Of a stretch of 64,000 nt of DNA, positions 1 to 14,428 are shown one piece after another; the first letter of the stretch is position 1, and every line of letters begins with the position of its first letter. Source of the DNA: Desarmillaria ectypa (taxonomy: Eukaryota > Basidiomycota > Agaricomycetes > Agaricales > Physalacriaceae); the NCBI GenBank assembly GCA_030407005.1, contig JAUDYN010000001.1, positions 4,030,001-4,094,000 on the forward strand, given 5' to 3'. Below the pieces are notes generated by a model. The model ran no database searches and had not been told where the DNA came from. It saw only the letters and a program-made list of their open reading frames with translations. Made by a program: the position numbers and the translations under genes.

Positions 1-632
1 TCGGTCGCAGCGGCGCCTGGTTCATCGTCCCATATGCCTCGAAAGGCGTTGATGAGAGACGACTTTCCTGTCCCTGAAATTCCGGCGATAGCAAGATGAA
101 ACTTGCCCTCCTTGTAAAAACGTTGCTTGGTCGCCTCGAACTGCTCGCGAGAAGGCCATTCAACTGGATGAATACCCTTCTTCCACTTGCCCTCCATCTC
201 CTTCTGGTTCTCTAAGATCTTCTTCATCTCTGCCTCCTTCAACTTTGCCTGCTCTTGCAACTCGTTAGCAGCATGAGTGGCATTCTCTGCTGCCTCGCGT
301 TCTCTGTTAGCAATGTCGGCTTGCTCTTGCTTCTCCTTCTCCAGTTGCTCTACCTTCTGAGCTGCCATTTGAGCATCCTCCTCCATGATTCTGATCCTCT
401 CTGCTTCATCCTGCTTCTCTCTCAGCAGCTGTTCAGCAGCTTGAGTCGCTTTCTGAGCTGCCTGCTGCAAGGTATGAATCTTCTCCGCTTGCTGCTGCTT
501 CTCTCGTTCGAACTGCTCAGAGATGGCGGACATCGTCGGGTTTTCTTGGACTCTACTGCCTCGTATTGCCCCAAGGATGGAGGGAATGGCCATTGCAGCG
601 GCAGAAGCGAGCAGGGATACGGCTCCACCCAT
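1..632 (-). CDS. IRG-like GTPase, 5' part (cut by window edge)
   Basis: The minus-strand frame opens at an ATG at 632 and stays open to the window edge, giving about 210 residues. It starts MGGAVS, which fits an N-myristoylation signal (Gly2, Ser6). A short hydrophobic stretch follows, then a charged Glu/Gln/Arg-rich coiled coil (about residues 28-145), the family motif HPVEWPS, and the P-loop GISGTGKSS followed by LINAFRGIWDD. The rest of the G domain lies outside the window. It is nearly identical to the gene at 23357 except in residues 7-18. The G-domain pattern (P-loop, LINAFRGI, and in the paralogues DxPGSGT and RSKSD) resembles the IRG/IIGP family; this is motif recognition only. About 660 bp upstream are also shared with the 23357 copy, in inverted orientation. 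No intron is needed in the visible coding part. Confidence 0.85.
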   Translation of the reverse strand, partial: MGGAVSLLASAAAMAIPSILGAIRGSRVQENPTMSAISEQFEREKQQQAEKIHTLQQAAQKATQAAEQLLREKQDEAERIRIMEEDAQMAAQKVEQLEKEKQEQADIANREREAAENATHAANELQEQAKLKEAEMKKILENQKEMEGKWKKGIHPVEWPSREQFEATKQRFYKEGKFHLAIAGISGTGKSSLINAFRGIWDDEPGAAAT

Positions 633-1740
633 TGCTAATGGATCTGAGGACTGAAAGCATGAAGGTTAGAAACGAGGTCTCGGCTTCAGTGGTGTCGAAT
701 ACCTTGTATATAGATGGAAAAGGTCACTCTGACGAAGACCTAAGCGCAAATGTGATGATCCCAGAGATGAGAGAAACTGAAGTCAAAAAGATGCAGAAAG
801 AGGGTCTTGGAATGGAAGCCAGTCTTCTGCGGAGATATTTGTACGTCGCTAACAAGCACTACTGGCGCGTCTAGTTGCATGTATTGAGTAGCCTTCACTT
901 GTTAGCCGCTCGTGAAGATGTGCAGCCTTACCCTTCAGCTTTCACAGAAGTTCTGGGGAAGCGCCCAAAATCAGGACCTGAACCACAATTCGAAGGTTTC
1001 TCGCAGTGATCGGGGTTGGTTCTAGTTTCTCATCATGAGACTTTGAAAGAGTGTCGAGGTTAAGATTATGCGTGTCAATTGTTGCATTGACTCCGGTGTT
1101 CCATTGCTACGATAGTCAATGAGCCACGAGGTAGTGAAAAACTATCGAGAAACTCACACCTCATGGCTGGAGCTAAGGTGATGGGCGGTGAAAGAGTGCA
1201 TTGGAGAGAAAGAGTGGTGATGTTTGAATGGGACTAACCACCTCAGATCAGTTTCACAAGACAGCGCCACCCCAAACGGAGTCACTCAATGACGGTGGTT
1301 TCCTGTGCCTTCGCACAAAATTTAAACGGTATTGTCCTTCACACTATCACAGCAACATCATGGAGATGGGAGCGATAAGTGGCTTGCTGCACGGTGGTAC
1401 GAAGGGAGACGGTACTTTGGTAGTGAGAAAGCGCGTTTAGGCAAAAGAAGCGGTTGTTTGTCGATGAGTAACAGTGCTAGATTTCACATTGGGGGACTTG
1501 CTGGTATCTGCCGCACAGCTAAGTCGCCAATCTCGGAGAGCCCACGTCAGTGGTGGTTGGAGCGCCCTCGTCGCTCCGAGTTGAGTGTATGTGTTTGGAC
1601 ATGTTACGACTTGACAAGAACGTCTTTGACTTCGTTCGCGGTCAGCGTTGTAACAGTTAAATGCTTGCTTCGAATAATTGTTGGACGTCGAGCTTTGAAA
1701 CTTTCGTGAAGGGGGCGGGTCCAGGACCAGGCCACAACGT
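633..1740. promoter_or_regulatory. Shared 5' region of IRG-like genes plus spacer
   Basis: Positions 633 to about 1295 match, in reverse complement, the 5' region of the GTPase gene at 23357 (about 22690-23356) and more weakly that of the gene at 54737 (about 54055-54736). The block therefore probably carries promoter, leader and perhaps a 5'UTR intron of the minus-strand gene. From about 1300 to 1740 I see no gene. Confidence 0.55.
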
Positions 1741-1865
1741 GGTGACGCATGACTTACGTTAGTGACGGCTCATGACGCGTTCAAATTATCACGTGCATGT
1801 TTTCCTCCTTTGCGTACAGGCCTCCCCGACGAGTATAAAAGGGCGTTGCCTTCGATTACCCATCG
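1741..1865 (+). promoter_or_regulatory. Repeated TATA-type promoter segment, copy 1
   Basis: This 110-120 bp segment recurs in inverted orientation at about 27715-27845 with roughly three quarters identity by eye. It holds the shared core GACGCGTTCAAATTA and, near 1835, a good TATA box (GAGTATAAAAGGG). In the second copy the TATA box is altered to GAGTATAGTAGGG. No convincing reading frame follows in either copy. It could be the promoter of a lost gene or part of a dispersed repeat. Confidence 0.4.
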
Positions 1866-3135
1866 CTCCTTTCCTTCCTTCCATGCATTATCCCGTACAG
1901 CGAAGTCATCGTCTTACAAAACGACGTCACAGGAAGTTGTAGGCACCTCTTGGTCTACATCGCATCCCCAAGGATATTTTTATACATACCTGCCATCATC
2001 GATTTACCTCACAGTCATGCTATCTGAGTATCTCACACAAAACCGATGGATGACCGCTCGCTTCATAAATGGGTCATTACAGCCATGATTAGTACGTCCC
2101 TCCCATCTTCAGGTTATCACCTCGACACAACCTATTTCGCCATCGGTCTCGCAGATACCCCCAAGACAACAGAACTCGCATTCGATATCCCATCCGTTCA
2201 TTGCTCAGCTCGGCCGTCAACACGAAGCGATATCTCCCGAAGAGTGCGCAGCGAAAGAGGCGGAATATCATCGATGACAGTTCACGGTCAGAGGCTGGAC
2301 GTCTCCGCGAACCGTCGCGTCAGGATTCGCCTCAGGGGTCAGGAGGTTGGGTAGTATGCGTTACCGAGTATCATCCTACCCCCCTTCTACACTGGTCGGC
2401 GAGTCCTCCTTTTCTCTCTGTTTTGACGTCATCTCACCATTTCTCGCAGGTCGGCGGAACTCCAACACGTCCTGGAACAGTAGTCCTCAAGGCACCCACC
2501 AACACACCTCCCTGCAGTTCCATTCAACAACATCATGACTGCGCACTTTCCGTGACCTATCTCGTTCTTCAGGCATCGCATTTGTTTCGCGGGGGGTGTG
2601 CCGACAGTTTTCCGAGCCTTGGTTCACTATATTTACGGCGTTGTCACGTTCGATCACATAATGCTGCCGCAGCCTACCGAACCGGTTGAGATCATTGTAT
2701 CGCAGTTTGGACGGTCGTGTAGTACCCTTTGGCCGCGATGCCAAATATGGTGGTCGGAGCAACGCGCTAGACAGTAGAGCCCTTCTGTGTGGGTGTATAG
2801 GCTCCTTTATGTATCGACGCGTAGCATAAAGACTCACACTCATCGTGTTGGATTTGTTGGGCAGGTACGTGTATTTATAGGTTTATCAGACATTTTAGCT
2901 CACCTATTTCATAGAAATGCAAGACATGTCCAATGTTCGAGGGAGCGGGCATCACCTGCCGCCACCGGTGTCTTCGCGGAGCATCTTAGAGAGGTTACCA
3001 AGACAGCATTGACCTTCATCCAATTTGACCAAAATAACTGGTAAACGCATTTGAACCAAAATCGGCAAGCTAAGATTTCGATAAGGATCCAGGTTGATGT
3101 ACTGATCTGAGGTACAGAACCCACTAAGGTAACGA

Positions 3136-3150
3136 GGGGGGGGGGGGGGG
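3136..3150 (+). repeat. Homopolymer G tract (15 G)
   Basis: Fifteen consecutive G follow AACGA. Tracts of this kind are prone to length error in sequencing and replication, so the exact length here is unsafe. Confidence 0.9.
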
Positions 3151-3289
3151 TCCTCTGGCCCGTGGGGTCGGATATCATCCACGACGACAGAGTCTATAGG
3201 AACGGAATGAACTCCTCATTTGACACACTTATGATCAAGGGTCCAGGCGTATCATCGCAAGCCATTCATCATTTATCATTGGCAGGAAT

Positions 3290-3605
3290 GTGCACCGTAC
3301 CGTTACCGATACGGCCGTAGACCAAAATTGTTGTCTGTGGTACGGTTGATGTCATGTCCGTACCGTGTCCGTACTGCTGTCCATATACGGAAAGTTTTAC
3401 AACGACGACGAATATTAGGGGCTAAAGTGTGAGTGCTATAAGCTTCTTTTAAGTTACAGGTACTGATTTCTATGACCTAAGATTGTCCTCTCCCACTCCC
3501 TCAACGACCGTATTTGAACCGTATGAATACGGCCGTATTTTGGGTCGTCAAAGTTGGCTACGGTACGGACCCCCTTCCGTATCCGCCGTACGTATCCACC
3601 TTACT
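3290..3605. repeat. TACGG/CCGTA-rich palindromic repeat, possible MITE relic
   Basis: The pentamer TACGG and its complement CCGTA recur more than a dozen times at both ends of this roughly 300 bp segment (about 3295-3395 and 3510-3595), including the palindrome ACGGCCGTA/T in both halves. The middle lacks them. Ends rich in mutually complementary motifs suggest a decayed inverted-repeat element, but I could not align long terminal inverted repeats or find a target-site duplication. Confidence 0.4.
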
Positions 3606-4769
3606 ATGGGGGTGGGCATCCCTAATTATCAGCCGGAAACATCGTTCACAGTTTTGATATTTCACCACCCTCTGATGTTCTGGATATCATCATTGCAGTT
3701 TGGTTTCCTTGGAATTGACAAAGCGGCAGGTCTTAAATTTAAGCTGCACGCTCTTACCAAAGAAACTTTTGGTGCAACTTTCTGCATAACCCTCATACCG
3801 ATTTATCCAAATTCAGAACGATCCGAGGACTTAATTGGTCTAAATAGACGGCATACGACGTTCCCCCGCGGCATTCTGGCGTTCTTTTCGTTACAAGATT
3901 CTACTTCTGTATCTTAACAGTACTTCGGATGCGTTTCGCATGTTGTTGAACAATTCTTGTGGCGAGACCGTCCAAGATTCGAAAACTCGTATAGGCCTGT
4001 CGTTGCATCATGACCTTCCTAGTATTGTGTGGTCAATTCTTTGACGCTGCTGTCAGAAGTCTGCTTTGTCTCCACGCACTCCCTCGTTTCCACATCCTTG
4101 TATCATGAAGCCGGGCCCGGTAATGACTCTGCAAGTGGCCGCAACGGGCCGCCTACGCCATGAAATCCTCACCGCTAGGCATCGGGCTTTGCCATTACAT
4201 CAAGCTTCTAGACAACCCTGGTATAAATGAACAGCATATGCTCTGTTCGACAGGCAGCTTCATTGCTGATCTCATTCGGAAATTAATGTCAAACGCCGCG
4301 AGTATCAAAACACTCCTCTTTTTGGTTTCTGGAACAGTTCCGATGGTTGCCTCGGAGCCTTTCGTTTTGTAGACGATTACCTGATCAGATGTAGTGCTTT
4401 GAAACCTGGCGAATATGATATTAGGTGACTGTAACGTGTATGTTATGTATGAATTAAATGATTCGTAAATGACCGCTGTCACTCTCAAGCGAAGTAATCT
4501 GAAGGAAAAATATGAGATCTGTACAGAGAACAAAAATGAGAACTATAGAGCACTACAACAAAAGCCAAGAAAAGATGTGAGTCGATTTGGCAGTGGTGAT
4601 GCACGGATCAAGGGCAGGCAAAACCACATGGGTCCTCCTACCACGCGCATGGGAACACTGTGACACCATTCATTCTCGGCGAACATAGGACGCTGTGACG
4701 GTGAGCTAAGCGCTAAGCGGAGGCAAATTTCTGACGGATGCAGGTGCAAACAAGGCTGGGGACCCCTTC

Positions 4770-7572
4770 ATGTCAGCAAGACAAAACAAGAAACAGCGCA
4801 AAGGGCGGAGCAACCCCAACAACCGCGAACGGACAGTCACTACTCTCACGGAGGATCCCAACTCATCCTATCTCATCCCTACTCCCAGCGAAGAATCGCC
4901 TGCTGTCCTCATGGGATCCAATCAAGCGTACACAATGGCCCCAAATTTTCCTTTCAACTTCCAAAACTTTGCACAGCAACAGTCTTTTTATCAGCAACAA
5001 CAGCAACCCCAGCCTGGCTCGAACGATCTCGAAATCCTCGAAAATCTCAAGCAAAGGATAAAAGCTGGTCAGCACGAGTTTTACCGTGCAATTCCTAATC
5101 CTGCGGCGCTTGCCAGCATCTACAAGGGTCCAAGTTCTTCGTCGCTTCATCCAGAACGAGCGCCAGACTACCTCGACAGCTCATCGCCATCCAAGACAGG
5201 CCCGCTCTCACCGCCAGACGCTTCTCAAAGGCCGCGGAAAGAAAACTGGGAGGGTTCGAGGATGCTGATAGACACACCCAACGTGCGTCGTCCATTTCTT
5301 TTCTTTTCTTTTTTTTTTTTGCTCATTTTTTTCTGGGACACAGAACAACGGTGGTGGACGATATTCTGACGATCCCTCCAAGTCAACGCCTGATCTAAAT
5401 GAACACAAGTCCCAGACTCCCTTGGCAGATCCTGGACCACCTCAACGGTCAGCAACGGTCAACGGTTCCGTTTCTCGCAATGTCTCTTCTGGGAATCTCA
5501 AATCGGACCCCCAGCGAGCAGAGTCCAGAGGACCACCACCTGACGAACGGTCTAGGGCGAGTTGGTCCCACAGAGATGATGCGCCATCTAGTGATGATAG
5601 GCGTCTATCTGATGCTCGTACTAACCGTGGCGGCAACGATCGCACTCTCCTCCCAGCGAAAGAGACATCACGGCACTACGAAGGAAGAGACTCAGACCGG
5701 GAGCGCGACCGAGACAGAGATCGCTTCCGGTACAGAGACGACAGAAGAATGACGGATGCACGAAGACCACCTCCAGATCAACGTCACTATGAGCCAGACT
5801 ATAGCAGAAGTGGTCTACCTCCTCGTCGTTATGATTCCAGAGACGATATAGCTGATGACCGCCGTCCCCCACCTGCTGACGAGCGCGGACCACGTCCTTC
5901 TTTGTCTGACGACCGACTCTCTCGCCCTCCTGTGGATGTACGTCCGGCTGCTGATTCTCGGCCTCTCATTTCGGATTCTCGACCTCTCATTTCTGATTCT
6001 CGAGTACCGCCATCTTCTTCTCGTTCGGCTGTTGATGACCATGATTTACCACTGCCTTCCGGCACCACAAGGCCTGCTCAACCAGTTGCGCGGATTCCAG
6101 CTGACGACAGGGCGGCCCGTCCTGCTAAGCTTGAAGAGCGCATCAGTCGTCCTTCTTTGCAAGACCGTATCACTCAACCGAGGGCTGAGCCTCCTCATCC
6201 GGGACCTAGTCTTGGAGAACGTCTTTCTCAATCGACGACAGAACCCGTTAATGGTCGAAGCTCTCAATCCGATGATAGGCTAATACGCTCAACTTCAAGC
6301 GTTCCCGAACGTGGTCATGACCGTGCTGACACTGCTCGTCCGCCTCCATCGACGCTAGCTGTAGATGATCGTCCCCCTCGACAAGATGATCGTACGCCTC
6401 GTCCAGGAGGTGAACGGTATTCCAGACCGGCATCTCCACCCAGGACAAGCACGTACAACCGTGCACCTTCGGTAGCTCGTGATGAGACACGGTCAAAAAT
6501 TGCATCACCAGTTCCTCGTTCTGAGTCCTATCGTCCTCCTTCCAAGCTTACACGTCCAGTTCCGAACAACTACCGTCCAGGTGAGATTCAAGACGAGAGG
6601 GATAGAGAGAGGGACAGGGACAGAGAAAGGGACAGAGACAGAGACAGAGTGGACGGATATTCTGGCCCCGGAAGATTCTCCCCACCTTCAGCTGCTGACC
6701 TCGCTAGAGATCGAGACCGTTTGAGGCGACAATTTGCACAGGATCCGCCTCCTAGGGAAGCCTACGATGAAAGGGACCGGAGGTATGTGCCACCTCCGCC
6801 CCCAGCAGAAAGACGAGACTGGCCATCTTACTCTCAAGCGCCCTATGAAACTCGGGGCCGTGATTGGGATGACGACTATTGGAAGTACAGTAACAGAGGC
6901 GCTGATCGAGACCGATACGATGCTCCTCGAACTACCACGGCGAGTGCATGGGAGACACGAGAAGAGCGTGAACGAAGGACGACGTCTTACCCTCCTGCTC
7001 CTCCTCCTAGGGCTCCTTCCCCAGTGCGATCGTCATACGATCCGGCTAGACCTCTGAGCACAAGGTTGACAGACTACCCGCCGGCTACTGCTCCTGCAGC
7101 CGCAGGGGATGATAGGGAACGGACCTATCCTCCTCCTCCAGCTAGGGACGCGCGGTTCACGGGGACCGCGACGACCCCCAGTCCGGGATATACTGGTACT
7201 AGACGTCCACGTAGTCCGAGCCCGAGCCCACTGAGGAATCGGTTGGCGGGGGCACCCCCCGCAGATGACTCGAGGCCTCCTGTGAAACGCCCAAGGGAGG
7301 ACTATGATTACTATAGTGGGCGTGCGTCATACGAGAGACCGGTTTCGCCAGCTCAGCCGCCTCCGACGAGCGCTGGGAGTAGCTATTACGACTCGTCGCG
7401 CGGGCCTGCGCCGACTTCTGCGAGTACGGTGGGGAGCAGTGCTCCTCCTGAGTATTCAAGAGATTACCCGGCGACGTATGATAGGCCGGTTAGGCCGAGC
7501 TATCCTCCACGAAATGCGGGGTATGTGAGAGATCTTAGAGAGGAGAGGCGATACATGCCTCCTTCTCGGTAA
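4770..7572 (+). CDS. Disordered Arg/Asp/Pro-rich protein
   Basis: Two exons, 4770-5282 and 5344-7572, join in phase 0 across a 61 nt GT-AG intron (donor GTGCGT, acceptor ACACAG) that carries a T-rich tract. The product is about 913 residues. The N-terminus is basic (MSARQNKKQRKGR) and followed by a Gln-rich run. The only segment that looks folded is around residues 90-115 (LENLKQRIKAGQHEF, then YRAIPNPAALASIYKGP). The remainder is low complexity: Asp-Asp-Arg and RDRERDRDR repeats, SRP/PPP stretches, and a perfect tandem DSRPLIS. This composition is common in nuclear RNA-processing proteins, but no RNA-binding fold is visible, so function stays unassigned. It lies upstream of and parallel to the lysyl-tRNA synthetase gene. 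Confidence 0.85.
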
Positions 7573-8446
7573 AATAAGCTCTTGAGGAGGTATGTATTCT
7601 TTTCTCAAAGTTTTTTATGGCGTTCTGAGTCTTTCTCTCCAGCAGTACTAATCTTTTAGCAATCTATCATGATCATACCGTTATTATGGATATCGTTTCA
7701 TCTTTGTGCTTATGCCCTTTGGGTATCCTTACTATACTCTATACGAAAATATGCTTGGCCTGGGCGGATAGAATGATCTTATTACCCCACATATGTATTT
7801 TGTAGAACTACAAATGTCTACGCTTCTTTAGAATGGAGTATGGTTTCTCGTTCGGTTCTATGTGACTCGCGAAGGAAGCATAATCGAAGACTGTTGTTAC
7901 CGTTGGGAGATGTCCGGAGTGTCTGAAATGCCTTCCAGTTAACTTGGTACTAATTTGATAGGAAACCAAAATTGTAGAATGGTGTTGGTGCCGACGACTA
8001 GGATACGGCACATTGATCCTGCCTCCGGCAACAATGCCGGCTGACGGCCATCAAATTAGATTAGCATTTGTAAGCAAGCTGATTCCCTATGGCAAGCTTC
8101 CGACACTTATTGGCTGCAGTACTTTAAGATGGTAAAACAGAAAAGAAAACAGATGAAATTATTTGCTATCATTTAAGTCAGATATGGACATATTATTTCT
8201 GAAACCAATGTTTGGCAGACTGCCGTCAAGCCGTTGAACCATGCCGGTACACGGCCATCAAATGGTCAAATTAGGTAAACCTGACGATCCAAAGAAAGTC
8301 TGAAAATATTGTTTTCCAGAATTCGAGTCATAAATATATTTTTTCATATTTGGTGCATGCACCGACTTTTTCGTACTCTTCCTTTGACATCTAGGATCCC
8401 CCGATACGCGCCTCACAAGCATATATACAATCACATATACCGAAAA
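7573..8446. other. Intergenic region with no recognised gene
   Basis: This holds the 3' region of the disordered-protein gene and the 5' region of the lysyl-tRNA synthetase gene. An AT-rich stretch around 8330-8350 and ATATATACAATC just before the start codon could contribute to the KRS1 promoter. No other feature is visible. Confidence 0.5.
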
Positions 8447-10677
<2,231 letters not shown>

Positions 10678-10995
10678 AGCTTTAAAATGGGTGTATGTGA
10701 TATAACCAGATAGACGTGATAATGGGTGTTGTAAGCAGTGCAATGCGGACAAGCTGGCGGTTTCTCTTCTCCGATATTTCAAACACCGTACTCCTTTGGG
10801 ATGCCTTGGACGCGCTTTCGCAAGGTGATACGCCGAATTCGATCCCTTCTGCCTTTGATATGCTATCTTAACACTAGTCAAGGTCATCCGGACTTCCTCC
10901 ACAGCTAGTACGTACACATTTGGATATACTTAAAACAGATATAATAGATATAATGAGATGACCTTAGCTTTTGCACCAATCACGCCAGCGCTCAT

Positions 10996-11791
10996 TTACA
11001 TAGTCACGCAACGATGGTCCGGAGCATTCCCACCCTGGGTCACAGCTAAGCGTTTCTCGATTTCGTCTAGACAGAGTTCAAATGCCCGGGCTAGAGAAAG
11101 ACGGAACGTAGAGGAGAGGAAAGTCAAAGGCGCGGTGGAATGCATTTTACTCACCGACATTGACGTTATTTTTTGAACTGGCCTCAGTGAATGCAGCATT
11201 GTTTGCTGCGGCTAATGCCTTCCCGTCTAACATGTCTACCTGGCGGCTAGAATATGCATAAATTGTTTGTGAGAACCAGTGGCCAAGGACGAAAACGTAC
11301 TTGTAATGAAGGTCACTCTTGGTACCCACTATCACGCACGGTAATTCGGTGTTACCGCTGAAGTCAAGGAGCTTGTCGTATACTATTTGTATCAAGTCGA
11401 ACGATGCTCGAGACGTTATGGAATATACGAAGACATATCCGTGGAAGCCAATGGCATGCTGGACATTGAGCTGGGAATATTCGTCCTACAGATATCCCTT
11501 CAATAAGGTAAAGGGCATACGAAAGATTCTGGTGACGTACCTGTCCAGCTGTGTCGTATATCTCACAAGCATACTCCTGCCCGTTGTGCACGATCACCTT
11601 GACGTAGGCTTTCTCAATCGTCGGGTAATATGACTGCGGAAACTCATTCTCCACGAACTGCTTCACGAGCGAAGACTTGCCTGCAGGACGAAAAAGCGAG
11701 AATGAGCGTCGTCCTCCAAATGGGACCTCGATGGGAAAAACGCACCGACAGAACGAGTCCCAAGAACCGCAATTTTTCTTCGTTTTTGCAT
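10996..11791 (-). CDS. RHB1: Rheb-type small GTPase
   Basis: Five exons on the minus strand (11746-11791, 11541-11680, 11301-11485, 11155-11246, 10996-11090) join in frame to about 185 residues. The P-loop is GTRSVGKSS, with the Arg that marks Rheb rather than Ras. The effector region is FPQSYYPTIEKAY and switch II is DTAGQDEYSQ. The base-recognition motif is GTKSDLH and the G5-like motif EASSKNN. The protein ends in CVTM, a CaaX box predicted to be farnesylated. In the family, Rheb acts on endomembranes as the GTP-dependent activator of TORC1, or in amino-acid uptake control in yeasts. It is convergent with the lysyl-tRNA synthetase gene, with stops about 320 bp apart. A short extra 5' exon cannot be excluded. 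Confidence 0.95.
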
Positions 11792-14428
11792 GCCACAGGT
11801 AAGGGTTTTGATGGTAAAATATTTCACAAAGAGAAAAGAGGGAGAAACAGTGTGATCATGGGTTGTCGAGATAAAAGGCCTATAAGAAATTTGTTCCGAC
11901 CGACTCACATGTCCAAACTGGGCCGCTCGGGCAAGCGTGACATAACGGTTACGTAAAATTGCGTGATCTAGATCGGGCGATCGAACGCGTTTTTGCTTCT
12001 TTTTCTCCGAGTCCGCTCAACTGTAAACTGTGTTTGACTCAGCACATCGACTAGGTGACTGTTCGGTACCCTAAAGCAGGTCTAATTCTCCTGCGTGTCT
12101 GTTTGCATTTTTCTTCCAATATTCAGACGTGCGTAAACCCTCCTTATCAAGTTGGTATTTCGCACTCCAAGTAACGTATTATCCTGGTTGGAGTTGTTGT
12201 AGAAGCAAGGATTGAATGATGCGAGATGTTCCCAATATCTTCCTTCGACCTTGTGGACCCTGGACTCGGCTGCATTTGCCCCAAAACATGAGACATTTTC
12301 CGATCCCACTACTACCGACTTTTGTAATGTGATGCTGCTTGGTAAGTTTTATAATGTCAATTCCTGCATGTCTTCGCTGGAGCATAGGTGACACGACGGT
12401 CTATGTTACGCAGGCTAGAACTGGATTTCCAGCCCGTTGTCTTCTTACACTTGCGTTCTGGAGTAAATGCGCCTCAAGGCGGAGCCACAGGTCAGGCGGA
12501 TGACTTCATACCAAACGTCATACTATCAGCGTTGCATAACGATTCCCCAAAAATTGCGTTGGTGGTATATATCTCGACATGGCCATGGACATCTGACCCC
12601 AACACGACGAACAGTCCTTTATCACCTGCTTCGTGACTCTTCTTTCACCTTCCATCGTTTCCTTCGACTTTAATCGACTGCGCAATATGCCGGACAATAG
12701 GAATTCGGAATTCGGATTCTTCAGAATACTCGTACCAACGTTGAACTATCATTTACCAGTTAGCACTGAGGACCGCGTCTTGTAGGTAATTTGAAACCAG
12801 TCATGTGCTAGAAAATCCCCAAGTTCCCGTCGGCCCACCCTCCTGATTCTTTATCTTTATTCTCGACCGCGTTGAAGATTCCCCCATCCTTATTCCACGG
12901 TCGTTCCTCCTGGACTAGAACTACAATCTGCCCTGCCCAGATACTTACCTTGTGCATCTATCGCGGCACCTGGGAATTCTTTGCAGCGAATATTTCGGCA
13001 GCGTACAGACAAGTGGAAAACCCTGCCTGTCCAGTACGTGGCAAGTGTCCATTGGTTTCTTCCAATGCGCGTTTCATCGGGGATCGAAGGTTATTCTTCT
13101 ATGTTCGGTATCTATACGAGGTCACTTGTTCTGTCAGGTCCAAGAATTTCGATTTCGAAAGAGTTCACTCGCTTCCCTTGTTGTATTTCGTGTGTTCCAC
13201 TGGGTTCAGTCACACATGTCTCCACTCTGCTGTCTTTTACATAATAGTCTTCTCCAGATCTACGTGCCCTACTGAATCCTTGTTGTACAGCCAGGTTTTC
13301 GATGGGTGGTCTCGCCAAATGTGCAAAGTAAATTCATACGATACACAGGTTTATTACGGGTTGCACCGTTCTCGGTCAATAGTATATCGCCTGGATCTGA
13401 AGGGGATGCGGGGTGTCGGGACCGCAGTGTCAATAGATCATTGAGCCTCGCCCTTCTCAGACTGTGAGTGTTTTGTGGAAGACTGTCCCGAATTAAGTCT
13501 ATCTAGCACTCACTAAGTTTCATTTGACATAATGATCCGTACGGTAAGCACAAATCTGTCAGCTATCATACAGTACTGACCGGCCGGCGTTTACTAAGAG
13601 AAATGATACTAATCTCCTGAAAATTCGGCTATGACAGACGATGATGAACCCTGATCTGAGCATCATATAAAGGAGTTTATAAATACATATAGTCCCCAAG
13701 TGCGCTTCATATGATGACGACGCCAAGAAAACCTGGCAGAGGGATAGGTATTGCTGCGTCAGAAATGGAGGCTCGAAGCGTGGTACAGACAGAAACGATA
13801 TCAGCTACCTCGTAGATGTAGTTGGCGGATTTAAGCACGATTACTGACAAAAATTTGAAACATCCCGCCTCCCAGCAATAGATTTGCTGGTTATTCTAGA
13901 GTATGAGGCCTTGACTGGCCTTGAATCTAGAGCTTGCGGCAGACTCAGAGACACTCCGCATGGCATACGTGTATGTATGAAGACGGTTGAAAGCAGCCTA
14001 CAAATCATTCGCCCACGGCGTTGATAGCTGCGTCGACTGGTAAAAAAAAAAGAAAAAAAAAAAAGAAAAGACTTGGCATGATACGATCAATTCCTCCTGA
14101 CTACTGTCAAGTTAAAAACGAGCCACAGGCCGCATTATTTCGTGCTCTTTACGGTTAAACGGGTACAAGTTACGAGAAAAAGAGTGTCTACGGAGGTAGA
14201 TCACTCATCGTGGATACAGAAAAGGAAGGGATCTCGGATCGAAATGTGGGCAGGCGACGGACCCCGGATTTAGTAACATATTTGAAACTCCGCACTTGGA
14301 GGCTATTGCATCACCGTTCCTTCTATCTTCTTTCTCTTTTCCATCCATCTGCCTTCTGGGCGGTGAGGCTGCAGCGCGTCGTATTTCTCTTCGTCTCTGG
14401 CGTCATATTCGCTCCTTTGTCTGGTCAA
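11792..14428. other. Long region without a supported gene
   Basis: The longest frame (about 12872-13444, 190 codons) begins at a non-ATG codon and shows no domain or splice logic. An A-rich tract at 14043-14068 is low complexity. The region just before 14429 could hold 5' exons of the glycosyltransferase gene. Nothing else is recognised. Confidence 0.45.

Larger units (their letters stand above)
1866..4769. other. Gene-poor stretch
   Basis: Several frames of 60-160 codons occur on both strands, but none shows a recognisable domain, coherent splice structure or coding-like composition. Short frames after the TATA box near 1835 (for example from the ATG at 2088) cannot be tied to a product. 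Two low-complexity items inside are listed separately (the G-run at 3136 and the TACGG-rich repeat at 3290). Confidence 0.5.

Noticed and set aside
255..638. Plus-strand frame of 127 codons, Leu-rich, at the left edge
   Set aside because: It is the antisense shadow of the GTPase coiled coil (CTT/CTC runs are the complement of Glu/Lys codons). The same shadow appears at 23351-23734.
3483..3917. 144-codon plus-strand frame
   Set aside because: Its start lies inside the TACGG repeat, and there is no domain or support.
12872..13444. 190-codon frame in the 12-14 kb gap
   Set aside because: Starts at a non-ATG codon, has no domain, mixed composition and overlapping frames; no splice logic.
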